Positions 10,604 through 23,559 are shown, numbered from the stretch's first letter. The stretch: 64,000 nucleotides of DNA from Saururus chinensis (GCA_035235625.1 CP141144.1:29075014-29139013), one strand, 5' to 3'. Notes: generated by a model from the letters alone, not told the origin. Numbers and translations: made by a program.

Positions 10604-11350
10604 TTGATGTAATACTCTAACTTTACATTTGAAAAATTGGATAAATATATGTAAATAAACAATAGGCCCTGGCCATCATCATTAGTCGCATCGATTCACA
10701 CTATCTAACTAACTTCTATTTATGTGATAAGCATATCGATCGTGTGTTTGAACATACGTGAAGAGGAACTCTCATGCACAATATCATAATGGTTGAACAT
10801 CATGTTTCCATCATCTTACCAAACACATGATATATGACTCATTGCATTTCTGACCCAACGATAGTCTGCTTCGACTGCCTATGTCGTGTGCTCTCAACAC
10901 ACCAAATAAAAAATTGGGCATATAAATATTCAAAAGGCCTTACCACGAAACCGCCACTAATGTTCTCCAAGCTGGATTAACTACTCGTTTGCCCGCTGCT
11001 TTTCCAATAAGTTTACTCCTTTACTGGGATCACTGCAAACAGAACCTCACTACAAAGAAGAACCCGCTTTGGGGCATATAGTTTCAAACTCAACTTGCGA
11101 AAAAAAACTCTTTCTAGAACTAACGCCGGAGTGTTCTTTGCACAATCATTCCAGAAAAAAAAACCCTAATCTTCAATGTCTGGTTGGATACGTCAAAAAA
11201 TCTTCTCTCACGCAGCATGAACGCTACTCAATCAGAGGACTTTCCAATAGGAACGGAGTTTTCAATCGGAAAGGACATTTCAATTAGAGGAATCGCCGAC
11301 ATATGAAGTCATATGCCAATGAATGCGACTTCGTGAGGGTTTTACACGAT

Positions 11351-12045
11351 ATAAAACCCTATATCCAGTTAGGGGCATTTTAGTCCAAAATTTATCTTAT
11401 ATTGTGTTATTCCAGGTTTTATGGCATTTCTGTTTAAAATCCAAGGAATATTAAATTTTCCATTCTTCGGCTAGGCAATATGGAAAAAACTCTATAATAC
11501 ATGAAGATATTTGATATGTAATACAAAAAATTGCTTGGGGAGGGTCTGGTTAGGGATTAGGAGACTAACATTACCACTAATCTACTCAATAGGTAAACTC
11601 AAATCTTTATAGCATGAATAATGGGGAAGACTTGCTGATTTAGGGTGTATCATGCTGCATGTGTTTCTAATCCTAAAGGGAGAAGTCCGGGGTGTCAAAT
11701 CCACATTACATCTTAGTCAAGGGAATGTGCTTTTACCTAATCAAAATAATAAGGAGTTCTATTTTTTACTTTTTTCTTTTTGATGAAGAATTCTATTTCT
11801 TTAGTTCTTATGGCCAAAAGCCATTCTAAGCTAGTCTAATTGGGAATTCTATTTCAACTGGCTGCCACAAAATGGACCAATGGTTAATTGGGTTGCTAGT
11901 CATCATGCCAGAAGCCTCTTTGGCTGGGAGATGGGGTTCTCCGACCCATGGGTTAGCCATTTAGCCTTATGGACTTTTTGTAAAGAATGACTTTTTCATG
12001 CACTTGGTTGAGATAAAGTGTTCTGATGTCTAAGTTGAGAGTTTA
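11351..12045. other. Intergenic stretch, nothing recognised
   Basis: AT-rich sequence between the Ulp1-type region and the LTR at 12046. No long reading frame, no repeat shared with the rest of the window and no RNA gene was recognised. Confidence 0.5.
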
Positions 12046-15000
12046 TGTAAAATCTCTAATCTTAAAAAGATTTGATTTTGAATTAATTATGTGATTAGTG
12101 TGAGGTTTTGTTTTAATTAGCCGGTTTGACTTGTTTTTGGGGTTAAAGGTTGATAATGATGGTTTTAATAAGGTTTTATCTCATTTTTATAAGTTTATGT
12201 ACTAAACTTAATTCATCTTATTTTTAAGGAATTTTTGGGATTTTATGAGATTTTTCTTAAATTTAGGGCGTGTGCCCCACATCAAAGTTTAGTGGAGAGG
12301 GTCCAGCAAGACCTTAAACTTCACTTATTTTATAATTAAAGTGTTTTGGAAATTTTAAATTCGTTTTAGCCTTAAAATGAGTAAAATTAGCTATTTAATG
12401 CATTAAATTTTATTTTTACCCCAACTTTTAGTATTTACACCTTAATGACTTACTATAAAAAGAAAGTTCCAAAGCCCCATTCTCAATTTGGAAAGGGTTG
12501 AGGTTGGAGGCTGAGAAGTGCCCTAATCCCCATTACCAAAGGAGGAATTTGATTCAAGTATATATAAGTCTTGATTTCCACTAATCTTTTGATATTTCCC
12601 TTAATATCTCTTAATCTCATCTTCACCCAAAGTTGATTCATGATTTACCCTACTAAAAATGTTGTTTTTAATCGCTATTTCAAACCCTAATTTAGACATT
12701 TCTTGTTTTTAATCAAAGAGAACCCTAGATCTACAGTTTTTTTAAAGTGGTTTAAGCTTAATATTCAAATTTAATTAAGTTTTGACTAAACCCTAAATTT
12801 GGGTAGGGATTTGTGATGATTAGAGCTTCATTTTGGACTCAAAAGCGTACTGAAGATAAGGGTTTTCATTCTAAGTTGATTAATATTTTGATTTCATGTT
12901 TAGAATGCTTCAAGTTGATTATTTCTTTATTTAGTGCTTTCATGGTGATTTATAATAAACACTTATTTATTATTTTTTTCATTTGTTTAAACTAAGTGGT
13001 TTTGATGTCGGTCGGCAACACCGGACAACAGCAAGGCTAGGCCCATCAGATCCGCCGCTTGGAGGCAATCTAATCAGGGCCGGCCTTGCTCCTGATCATG
13101 GAGACCGTGATGCTTTCCGGCGGTTGGAAATTAGACCATTTCAGCAAAAAAATTCAGATCAGCATCGCTTCGGCCATCAGTTCTAGATCTAGCCCCTTAC
13201 TTCGGCGGAAGTCCTCTATCATTGATTAGATCGCTAGGCCGGTGGCTAGAGGGCCAGGCCAGCGGCACTGCCACCTGCATCCCTGTGGGCGTCTCCACGG
13301 GGAAGATGACCTGTAGGCGGGTTTGTGGGTCTGGCCCGTTCTGGGCGGGAACTGCAGACCCGACCTGGGTTGGTTGAAAAAAACCGAAGAGGTATTGAAC
13401 CGAGTCTGGTTCTGGGCCCTTCTCTTGTAAAAAAAAAGTAGAAAAATTATCAATACATATTTAGAGAGTTTTGAGTTTGGTGACCAAGTTTCAGATTTCG
13501 AAAAAATCCCAAAGACTGTAAAATGATCTTTTCACCCCTGGTAGTTAAATCATCGTGTGAAAAGCACTTACCCGATTTAGAGGCCCTGGTTCAGGGGCCT
13601 ATGAGTTGATCTAAAAATTGGAAAAATTCTCAGTGAGTGTTTAATGGGTAATATAATTATAGGCTATGCCTTGTATTAAATAAAAATCTCAGTGAGTGCT
13701 TAATTGACCCTTTTCCCCTTAGGGTCTATAGTAAACTGTTAGTCAAAACTTGGGTCGGTTCAAGGGGTTCACGACACCATCACATGCCAAGAAAATTACA
13801 CAGAGCCCATGAAGTCAAGTATTATGTTTGAGTTCAATTTTGGACCCATCAGATGTCAATAAGGCTTTAAATAAAAAGATAAAAATACCCTTATGTGTAG
13901 ACTGGCCCGCATTTGCGTGAATGAAAGCAATAGGCCATTGTGATACTCAAACCTTTTGAGAGGTTAAAGACTGTTGTGAGAATAGATAGGGTCATGTACG
14001 AGGTAAAATAGTTACCTTAATGCCCTTGGGTGCATTGTGATGATTTTTTTATGAGATTTAATAAGTTAACTCTAGGGAACGAGAGCTCGAGTAATTATAA
14101 TATCATTATTAAATTTGATTGCCGATATTATGATATGCTTGGACCTGTGTTGTTTTGCTTATTTATGTTATTCATTGTTTCAATATTTTTCTATTGATGA
14201 TGTGATTGTAACTAATCAGTAGCTTAAGATTATTTAAAGATTAATTGATTGGGTGGATAACTTTGAATTGGGCGAGAACACCTAATCAAGATAAAGACTA
14301 AAATACCTTAGAGGGTCTAGGACTAGTTCATATAGTGAACAAAGCCTTTAACCTAATGATTTACCTTGGTTGATGAATCGATGGTAGTTTCGAGTTTTAA
14401 AACCCTAGTCTAGAAGGGACTAATAGGGTTTAGGATAGTCATTCGGAATCCTCGCTTATAGATGTGCAAGATAGGGTTCAGAATGGTTTCTTGAGTTTTA
14501 GCTCTATTGAGGAGCCGCTAATTTGACCGTGTAGTTGCACCTCCTCATTGGAGGGAGCTCTGTGTGAGTTGGATCACCACAGATCTATTGAAGATCTTTT
14601 AGTATACATGCAATTGGATTTGTTGACATTCTGCTTGGTTGGCTTTTCTCGCCACTTTTGTTCAAGTGCAATTGTGGGCCATGCCCTTCCATTCCGGTCA
14701 GGTTCTTCATGGGCTAGGAGGGGTGATGGTACTTCCTGGTGGATTCCAGGGTGTTTCATCATGGATTTACCTTTGAGGGTGGTCTATGGCGAGTTTGTCA
14801 TGTGTCACTTAGGTTGACATCTAATGAGTCTGTCTCTCATTGGGTTTAGTCGGGGATATTAATTATCGAACAATGGTTTGAGAGATAATTAATAACATTG
14901 TTTGATATTGCTTGTTTAATTAGAGCAAGTAGAACAATTAAAGGATTTGTATAAAATGTAGGTTGCTTCAAAATACTTAAGTATTGCAGGTGTGATGCTA

Positions 15001-15587
15001 TGCTTCTTAGTATAGTGTTGGTTTAGGCAGAACTACGTCTAGATCCGATCTTATTGGAAACATTATAGATGTTATCTGATGAGTACGTAAGCAACTAACA
15101 TCGGGTGATGTTAGTCTGATCTGAAAAACATTAAATTTTACTTTTGTTCTTCTGAAACGCTCTTCCAAGGGGAGGAGATGTTTGGTTGTTGTTTGGCCTT
15201 CTTCGCTCGTAGGTTCTTTAGATGTGGACGTTGTTAGATCAGGACGTTGGTGGGCGTTTGGGGCCAACATTGCACTAGTGGGATCTAGTTTCTTACTTCT
15301 GCAATCTTGTAAGTAATTGTAATTACTTGCGTGAGAGCCAACTTTACTTGGTTATTTATTTTTAGAAAGATGATATACTTGTACTTAGAGAGTCAACCTG
15401 CTATTTATGGAATTTGACACGTATAATAATAACATATATTTTGATATTCGTATTTGTGAACCCCAGTTATCACGACCTGGATATTTAATCGAATGATTTA
15501 TTTTGTATTTAAGAAAGAAAAAAAATTGTCGTGATTTATAGCGTGTAATTTATTTAAAAAAGGTTTTGAAAAATTCGGGTCGTGACA
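12046..15587 (+). repeat. Long LTR (3.5 kb) of a chromovirus, Tekay/Del-like
   Basis: Starts TGTAAAATCTC, like the LTRs at 35499 and 43922, and aligns with them over 12090-12900 (shared landmark TTTTAATTAGCCGGTTT). A TATA-like TATAAAA lies at 12454. A GC-rich block (13005-13400) follows, and a segment at 15020-15110 matches the LARD LTRs (landmark TAGGCAGAACTACG). It ends ...CGTGACA at 15587, directly abutting gag zinc-knuckle sequence without a primer-binding site. No matching 3' LTR is in the window. Confidence 0.7.
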
Positions 15588-18500
15588 AGTTGGGTATAAG
15601 ATTAAGGAATTTCCTAAGAAGAAAAATCAAGAAGAAATGAAGATGGAGCAAAAGCCTAAGGCTCATGGGCGAGTCTATGCTATCACTGCAGAGGAAGCTC
15701 AAACATCAACTGGAGTTACACAAGGTACACTTCTAATTTCGGATAAGATTGTTAAGGTTTTAATTGATCCAGAATTGATGCATTCTTTTATCTCTTGTGA
15801 TTTTTCTTTAAGTACTGGTTATGTGGTTATGGAACTAGAATATACTTTAGAAGTGTCAACTCATATGGGAAAAACTTTTATAGCCCAAAAATTTCTCCAA
15901 GATGTGTCTATATCGTTAAAAATCCAAGAATGGAAGGCTAATCTTAGACTCTTGAATATGACAGACTTGGATGTCATATTATGAATGAATTGGTTAGTTA
16001 AAAATGAGGCCTTAGTAGATTGTAAGAGGAAAAAAGTTATATTCTATAAGCAAGGAGAGAAAAACTTTACTTTTCATGGAAACCAAAATCCTTTAAGGGT
16101 ATGTATCATTTCTGCTGTGAAGCCACGACAATTGATCTCTAAAGGATATCAAGCATATCTTGCTAGTGTGATTTCAGAGGAATCTACATCTACTAAATTA
16201 AGAGATATTAAAGTAGTACAAGAATTTCTAGATGTGTTTCTAGATGAAATCCGTGGGATACAACTAAAAAGAGATATAAATTTTGATATTGATTTAGTAC
16301 CAGAAACAGAGCCATCTCTAAGGCACCCTATTGTATGGCTCCTGCAAAGTTAAAACAATTAAAGAGTCAATCACAAGAACTATTAGATAAGGGATTTATC
16401 AAGCCCAGTGTTTCACCTTGGGGAGTTCAAGTTCTCTTTGTAAGAAAAAAAATGGATCCTTAAGACTATATATGGATTATAGGATACTAAACTCTGTAAC
16501 CATAAAGAATAAGTATCCTTTACCTAGGATCGATGATTTGATTAATCAACTACAAGAAGCAAAAGTGTTCTCAAAGATAGATTTAAGATTAGGGTACCAT
16601 CAGTTGAGAGTATGGGATGAAAATATTTCAAAGACAAACTTTCATACCCGATATGGCCATTATGAATTTCTAGTAATGCCACTTGGATTAACAAATGCTC
16701 CTATAACATTCATGGATTTGATGAATCGAGTTTTTTGAATTTACATGGACAAATTTGTAATTGTTTTTTATGACGATATATTGGTGTACTCTCCAAATCC
16801 AAAAGAACATGGAGAACACTTAAGAATAGTTCTTCAAACACTAAGACATCATTGACTCTATGCAAAGTTGAGTAAATGTGAATTTTGGTTAGAACAAGTT
16901 GTCTTTTTGGGTCATATTATTTCTAAAAATGGAGTGTCAATGGACCCAGCCAAGATCGAAGCAGTTATAAAGTGGGAAAAGAACAAGATAGTCATAGAAA
17001 TAATAAGTTTTCTAGGACTTGTCTGTTATTATCGAAGGTTCATCCAAGGTTTTTCGAGTATAACATTACCCTTGACAAATCTAACTAGAAAGGGGTGAAT
17101 TTTATATGGGATGAGGAATGTGAGAATGCATTTCAAGAGTTAAAACAAAAGTTAACCACTCCTCTAGTCTTATCTTTACTGTCTGGCAGTGGAGGATTTT
17201 GTTTACAACAGTGCTTCAAGAATGGGCCTCGAATGTGTTTTGATGTAGAACGAGAAGATAATACCATATGCTTCAAGACAACTAAAGAAGCATGAAGGTA
17301 ATTACCCCACTCTTGATTGTGAATTGGCAGTAGTATTTTTTGCTTTAAAAATCTTGAGACACTACTTATACGAAGAGAAATTTGAGGTCTTTACAGATCA
17401 CCAAAGTATGAAGTACTTTTTTTCTCAAAGTGATCTTAACTTTAGGCAAAGACGGTGGATTGAGTACATTAATGATTATGATTTAGGAAAAGCCAATGTA
17501 GTGGCCGATGCCTTGAGTCGAAAGGCAAATAGGAAGGCGGCGCAAATGCTAGTAAAAGAATGGAGATTAGTGGAAGAAGTAATATTTATGCAACCTAAGT
17601 TACAGTTAGAAAACAAAAAGGCTTTTTTGGCTAATCTGATGGTGAAATTCGAGTTGGTTGAGCACATTTTGGAGGCTCAAAAAGATGAAGAAGTAAAAAC
17701 TTTCTTAGAAAAGCCTGACTTCAGTAAAGGCTATGATGATGTAATAAGATTTAGAGGTAGATTGGTGGTTCCAATGGTACTAGAACTAAAACAAGATATG
17801 TTATATGAAGCACATAGGTCTCAATACACCATCCACCCAAGAGGAACAAAAATGTATGAAGACTTAAAAAGGAGTTTTGGTAGAATGGGATGAAAAGGGA
17901 CATAGGAGAATTTGTCTCTAGTTGTTTAATGTGTCAGCAAGTTAAAGCGGAACATCAGAAACCAGGTGATACTCTCCAACCTATTAAAATTCTAGAATAG
18001 AAGTGGGAACACATTTCAATGGATTTTGTTTTAGGCCTACCTAGGACATCATCAGGCCATGAATTTATTTGGATTATAGTGGATCGACTTACCAATAGTG
18101 CACATTTTCTTCCACTAAAGAAGATGCAATAGTTAAATATTTTGGAAAGAATATATCTAAAGGAAATTGTGAGTCGACAGGGGGTACCATTATCAATCAT
18201 TTCATATCGGGATAGTGGATTCACTTCAACCTTTTTGCAAAGACTTCATGAAGAGTTGGTACTAATCTCATATTCAGTGCAATCTTCCACCCGCAAATGG
18301 ATGGTTTGTCTGAAGGGACTATTTAGACCTCAGAAGATATGCTACGAGCCTATGCTATAGATTGGAAGAGTAATTGGGATGAGCACATACCATTGAATCA
18401 ATTCATCTATAATAATAATTATCACTCTAGTGTAGGAATGGCACCGTATGAAGCTCTTTATGATTGACTCTGTTGATCCCCAACTTGTTGGAGTGAAGTG

Positions 18501-18900
18501 GGGGAAAGAAAGTTAGTAAATTCAGAGTTCTTATAGCAGTGTGCTGATAAGGTAAAGTTTATCAAGAATCGATTAATGATTACTCAAAGTCGCCAATAGA
18601 ACTGTGCCAATTAGAGAAGGAAAAACCTTGACTTCTATGTAGGTGATCATGTGCTGGTATAGGTATACTAACTCAAGAAGTTATGAGATTCGGTGTTAAA
18701 GGAAAGCTAAGTCCTCATTTTGAAGGGCTATTTGAAATTTTGGACAAAGTGTGGCCAATGGCTTATAGATTGTCTTTGTCCCCTCAGCTTGACAATATTC
18801 ATAATGTATTTTATGTATCTATGCATCAAAAATATGTGGGGGATGCCAGTGATAGATGATAGGAGTGATGACTTAGAGAGGGTACCCCCAATGAACCTCA
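15588..18900 (+). pseudogene. Decayed chromovirus gag end and pol (PR-RT-RH-INT)
   Basis: Order of relics: the end of a gag zinc knuckle at the LTR junction (15580-15615, His and last Cys replaced); protease 15680-15990, with the DSG active site changed to DPE (LIDPELMHSFIS); RT 16410-17098 with FYDDILVYS near 16766-16792 and [13 protein letters not shown]; RNase H 17160-17530 (FTDHQSMKYFF, NVVADALSRKA); integrase 17790-18360 with the Cys pair CLMCQQVK and first Asp in [11 protein letters not shown]; then the YRLSLSPQLDNIHNVF region (18760-18830). Stops and frameshifts recur, for example after 15984, 16353, 16738, 17098, 17295 and 17893. The chromodomain and 3' LTR are absent: near 18900 the sequence switches to an Athila/Tat-like frame. 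Confidence 0.85.
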
Positions 18901-18904
18901 AGTA

Positions 18905-19754
18905 GAAGTGAGTGCACCACATGAGAAGGAGTTTGTATCTCCTTCCCCTTCCTTCAGAGCCATAGTCTAGGACCATTTCCGAAGGATCTTATATACTTAG
19001 GGCACCTTTTCCTCAGTGTCATAATATGGCCCCACCATTTAGATAGAGCACGGCTAGGATGGACGAGATTCTTGAGACCTTCAAACAAGTCAAAATTAAT
19101 CTCCTCCTCTTAGATGTCATTAAGCAAGTCCCTGCTTATGTGAAGTTTCTCAAAGACCTATGCACTCCAAAGCGTAAATGTAAGACCCATGTGCATAAGA
19201 AGGTCCTCCTCACTGAACAAGTTAACTCTCTTTTGAAGTTTGATACCCCACCTAAGTATAAGGACTCTGGAGTGCCCACTATTTCTTGTGTCATAGGAGA
19301 TCAATCCATTCATAAAGCCCTCATTGACCTTGGTGCAAGTGTTAATCTCCTCCCTTACTCGGTATATGAGAAACCAGGGTTAGGTGAATTGCAACCTTCA
19401 TCAATTACCTTGCAGCTAGCCAACCATTCTATGCGTAAGCCTTGGGGAGTTATTGAGGGTGTCTTAGTGAGGATTGGCTAGTTCTTTTTCCCTGTTGATT
19501 TTATTGTCTTAGATATGGAAACTATTGCCAACTCTACACATCATATTCCTATCATTCTAAGTCATCCTTTCCTTGCCATAGCTAATGCTTGTATTAATTG
19601 TAGGATGGGGGTAATGGAGATGTCCTTTGGGAACATGAAAGTGAAACTAAATGTTTTTGATGTGTCTAACAATTTACCTACAATTTGTGATGCTGAATGT
19701 TTTATGGTAGACAATTCTAGATTCGATGCTTATGATAGAGGTCCATCTTTGTAG
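18905..19754 (+). pseudogene. Athila/Tat-like gag end and aspartic protease region, broken
   Basis: One frame can be followed from about 18905 with stops at 18967 (TAG), about 19044 (TAG) and 19479-19481 (TAG). It contains APFPQ, then DEILETFKQVKIN, IKQVPAYVKFLKDLC and the retropepsin motif ALIDLGASVNLLPYSVY, all typical of the Athila/Tat group, and further on PIILSHPFLAIANACI. The active-site Asp is intact. Instead of reverse transcriptase, the frame runs at 19740-19755 into the same 3' non-coding arm that follows gag at 1719. This copy also lacks RT, RNase H and integrase, so the family looks non-autonomous. Confidence 0.85.
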
Positions 19755-20009
19755 CATCAGCCCAAAATCAAGTTGTGCCTTCTAAATTGTCAGAGTCATC
19801 CTTTTGAAGATTTAAGAGAAGAGTTGATGCAAATATCTATCACCCACCTTGACATATTTGAGAATGTTGGCAATGTCTGGCTGAAGACAATAAACTCATC
19901 GCTTCTTGGGTGGTAACCCATGTTTTTGATATATTTATTTTCCTTCATTTTGTTTATCTACTTTTCTTCATTTAGGTTTTCTTTACTTATTTTTCTCTAC
20001 TTGTGTTTC
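19755..20009 (+). repeat. 3' arm of Athila/Tat-like element, part 1 (before insertion)
   Basis: Matches 1715-1990 and includes the TGGGT/ACCCA hairpin at 19907-19920. It is interrupted after TTTTC (20010-20014) by the solo LTR and resumes at 24591. Confidence 0.75.
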
Positions 20010-21917
20010 TTTTCTGTAAGGTCCTTGATTTTTCTACCATTTTTTGGGATTTTCTTGCTATTTTTTTGTCATTTTCGGCGGGAAAATGTGACACTTTGGC
20101 GTATTTGTATATTTTACCCCATATTTATACCCGTAGAGCTGGGCGTGGGGCTTAGTCGCGGGCCTCGCTGCACGCTTACGGTGCAAATTTTGGAGGTACA
20201 ACGCGTAACCGGGAGGTTAACACATGTTGGGGATGTAAATGTGAAAATAAAAAAGAGTGAATAGTAAAATTGGCTTAAAAGCCGATCCAGTAAGTTTGGT
20301 TCTAGAAACTTATAGAAGAAAATTTTGACGTCCAGAGGAATGGAGTGAAAACCCGAGCCTATTTTCGGACGCTTCATTCTCCCTCCTTTGTCGTTTGATA
20401 TTGCTAATTCTTTTTAGGATCCTCTTTGCCTCACCGCCACAAGTCCATAGATACCAGCTATGACCGTTGCCATGGCCTCTTCGCTCCTCCATGAGGTACC
20501 AAACTTTTCTTCAGTTTTTCTCTCCTTTAAATCCCATTTTTGAGCCATGGGGGTGCGATTTTGATGTCGTTTGTGGCCACCCTCAACTATAATTATGTTT
20601 GGTTGGCCGCTAGGAACCCATAGGCACTGGCTAGAGCCGCCGCCATGCTTTCTTCTCTCCGCTGTGAGCTACCGGTATTTTGGTCGGGTTTTGGTCATAG
20701 TTTCCTCTCACTGTCCATTGTTTTTTTGAGACGCCGATGTGTTTTTGGTCTACATCCGGCCACCGGATGAACTCTGTCCAGCCTACCTCGACCCAATGTT
20801 GGTAGGGGGTTGCCATTTCTGATCTTGCTTCACCTCTATTGACTAGCTCCACCCGATTAGACGCTTTGGGTGCGTCTCGGGTTGTTGCCATTGGCGAGCT
20901 GTGGGCCATTTGACCATTATGGGCTCTGCCCTGGCTCGACGACAGTGAGAGTCAACCCCACTTGGCCCGATTATACCTTTGCTCAGAATGGGCCGCTTTT
21001 CTTTGCCCTATACCGTGTGAGATGCACAGCTACCCGTACCAAATGTGTTGGTTGTGGGTGGTGATCAGCGATGTTGCCGCTTCAATTGGCCACCACCTCC
21101 TAGCCATAGCTCAGTTGCCCTTTTGTGGGCCTTGGGCCGCTACCATCCAACCCATCTCCCCCTAGAGTGGTCCATTTTGGCTGCGGTGCGTGTGGCCAAG
21201 TGTGTGTTTTTGGGTTTAGGCTCCGCCTTTGCGCCACCTGATCATTGGATGGCTCTGCCACCAAATAGAGTTGACACCAGAACCGTCGACCACCTCTCCT
21301 CTTTCCTCGAGCATTGCCCCACGCTCTCCGCCCTTATGTGGGCCCTTGTTGATGCAAAATTGTCGCCGTTGGGTGGTCCACGACAGATTTCAATGTCCAG
21401 CGGCCGGCCGAGTACGTCTTAGCCACCGGCCGACCTTCAGTGAGTACACCCTCGATTTATGGTCACACCGCAACTTATGTGGGCACGACATTTCTCCCAG
21501 CCGCCCTAGTGTGCCACCATGGATCTCGAATTTTTCCGCAGTGACTTCTGACACCCTATTTGACAATGATTGTTTCCGGCACTTCCTAAAATCCTTGAGA
21601 CAATAGCTCTCTCCACTTGGAAAAGCTTTTGGCCGCCAACTCCGCCGCCGAAGCCGCCACCATCGTGTGCCTGCCATCAAACGTCATGATTACGAGGTAG
21701 GGGAGCTTTGAACTCGTAATTTCATGATAGCATGCTTTAAATGAGTAGCAGCATGCTAGGACTATATGATTGAATGCTATGGATGTTAGCTTATGATCCG
21801 TTTTCATTATGTAAGAGGATGAATTATGCCATGTTGAAATGCATATGACATGCATGTTGGTTGTAAGTATGTTGGATGTATGTATGTTTGTAAGCTTTGT
21901 ATGTTGATTGAGTATGT

Positions 21918-22140
21918 GCTAGTGATGGCTAGCATGTTTGTTGGTAAGCTTCATATGTGTATGTATGTGCTAATAATAGCTAGCATTTATGTTTGAAGTA
22001 TGTATGGAGTATGCATGTGTGAGTGATGGCTAGCGTGCATGTTTGAAGTATGTATGAATGTGTATGTATGTGCTAGTGATGACTAGAGTGTATGTTTGAA
22101 GTATGTATTAATGTGTATGTATGCGCTAGTGATGGCTACT
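21918..22140. repeat. Tandem repeat, period about 52 bp, five units
   Basis: Units begin with variants of GCTAGTGATGGCTAGC at about 21918, 21969, 22019, 22072 and 22125 and are rich in GTATGTATG. Inside the solo LTR. Confidence 0.7.
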
Positions 22141-22949
22141 GAGCATGCTTATAAGCTACGTATGTATGATAGTATGTGTATGTTATATGTGTGTGATAGA
22201 CATGCGTATGTATGATGGCTATTTGCCTATGCTATGGATATGCGTATGTGCATGTGGGCAGTGTTAGTGTTTGGTATGGATTTGGATATGGATGTGTAAG
22301 CATATGACGGATGATAGAGGTTTTGTCTGGATTTGTTATGGATGTGCAAGCGTATGAGGGATGACAGAGGATATGAGTATGACGGGCAAGGATTAGAATG
22401 GATTGGTTTGGGTTGGATTGTTTGTTTGGGGATTGTCAGATAGTAAGAGTGTGCATAATTGCACAAGTATAATGTACAGATTATGAACTGAAAAGTAAGC
22501 ATAATAAGTGAGATTTAAGTAAAAGCATGATAACTGGGGTTGGCTCTAAGGAGCTCAGTCTAATGACTTCTGAGTAAGATGTTTTGGCCATAAGGCAGAT
22601 GGCAGAGATTGTAAGACCGTAAGGATTTTGGTGTATGGTGAGTTATGTTGTATGATGGATGGGTTAAGTGAAGTCTGCTGCCCTGACGAACTAGGGTTTT
22701 TGATCGGGCTTAGCTTTGGTTTGATCAGCGAAGCGCTGTATGCTTGAGTGCTTATGTGGCATAATTGTACTACATAATTTACTTAATTCAAACTTGAATT
22801 ATAAGTATAGCTAATGATAGTGTTGTGAGTTTGAGACTTGAGGGTTCGAGGTCCGTGTTTGAGCTAGCCGATAATGAGTTGGCTGAGCATTTCTCATGTC
22901 TTGCCATGGTGTTTATCCTACGGGATGTTGTCTATGTGTTGTATAGAGC

Positions 22950-23110
22950 ATAGGACGTCTGATGCTTTGTTGAGAGTGAGGTATGTTTTCGATTTGGTCT
23001 GTGTGCTTATGAAGCACCATACATTTGATGCTTCGTTGAGAGTGATGTATGTTTTCAATTTGATTTGTGTGCTGTATTAAGCCCAGACGTTTGATGCTCT
23101 ATTGAGAGCG
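22950..23110. repeat. Imperfect ~80-bp repeat, two to three units
   Basis: Landmarks GATGCTTTGTTGAGAGTG, GATGCTTCGTTGAGAGTG and GATGCTCTATTGAGAGCG recur at about 22960, 23028 and 23092, with similar GTATGTTTTCRATTTG between the first two. Confidence 0.6.
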
Positions 23111-23122
23111 TTGTTTGATTTC

Positions 23123-23327
23123 TGCCCAAAAGTGGCATAGTATGATTCTGCCCAAGAGTGGCATTGTATGTTTCTACCCAAGTGGCACTATATGTATGAT
23201 TTCGGCCCAAGAGTGGCACTAGCACTATAAGACCCATTATGGTGGGCAATTCTATGGCATGATAAGACCTATTATGGTGGGCAATTCAATGGCACTATAA
23301 GACCCATTATGCTGGGCAACTGTATGA
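23123..23327. repeat. Two adjacent minisatellites (~27 bp x4 and ~35 bp x3)
   Basis: First array, 23123-23222: units with CCAAGAGTGGCAYTRTATG variants. Second array, 23222-23327: units with ATAAGACCCATTATGGTGGG variants. Both lie inside the solo LTR. Confidence 0.7.
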
Positions 23328-23559
23328 CCCCTTATGTGTGGGTGTTTATGTTTGCGCACTCAGGTAAGTAGTATCATGGACCTACTCTTACCTATTTGAT
23401 CTAGTGCCCCATGAGCATTGGTGTGCCTTACCTTTGGAAAAGTCCATGGCATCTAGTCACTCCCCAGAGGTTAAGGTGATGCCCCAGTGGCATTCTTTTC
23501 TATTTCGACGCTGGAGCTTATTAGTTGTAATGAGCTTTAGTGGTCGATAGTATAAGTAC

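Larger units (their letters stand above)
5449..11350 (-). mobile_element. Probable decayed Ulp1-carrying DNA transposon
   Basis: The span is set by the outermost occurrences of ACACGAC/ACACGAT (or complement): 5449, 5528, 5560, 6400, 6446, 6555, 7351, 7515, 8652, 8820, 9607, 9653, 9760, 9776, 10883 and 11344. Inside lies a minus-strand pseudogene combining a plant-mobile-like N-terminus with a Ulp1 peptidase C-terminus, an arrangement known from Mutator-like and related plant transposons. Terminal inverted repeats and target duplications were not found, and no transposase is visible, so class and ends are inference. Confidence 0.4.

Noticed and set aside
12983-13453. Frames on both strands in a GC-rich block
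   Set aside because: Part of the long LTR at 12046; no start context, no homology recognised.
20870-21606. Several overlapping frames of up to 125 residues in GC-rich sequence
   Set aside because: They lie inside the solo LTR, overlap in different phases and show no family resemblance.
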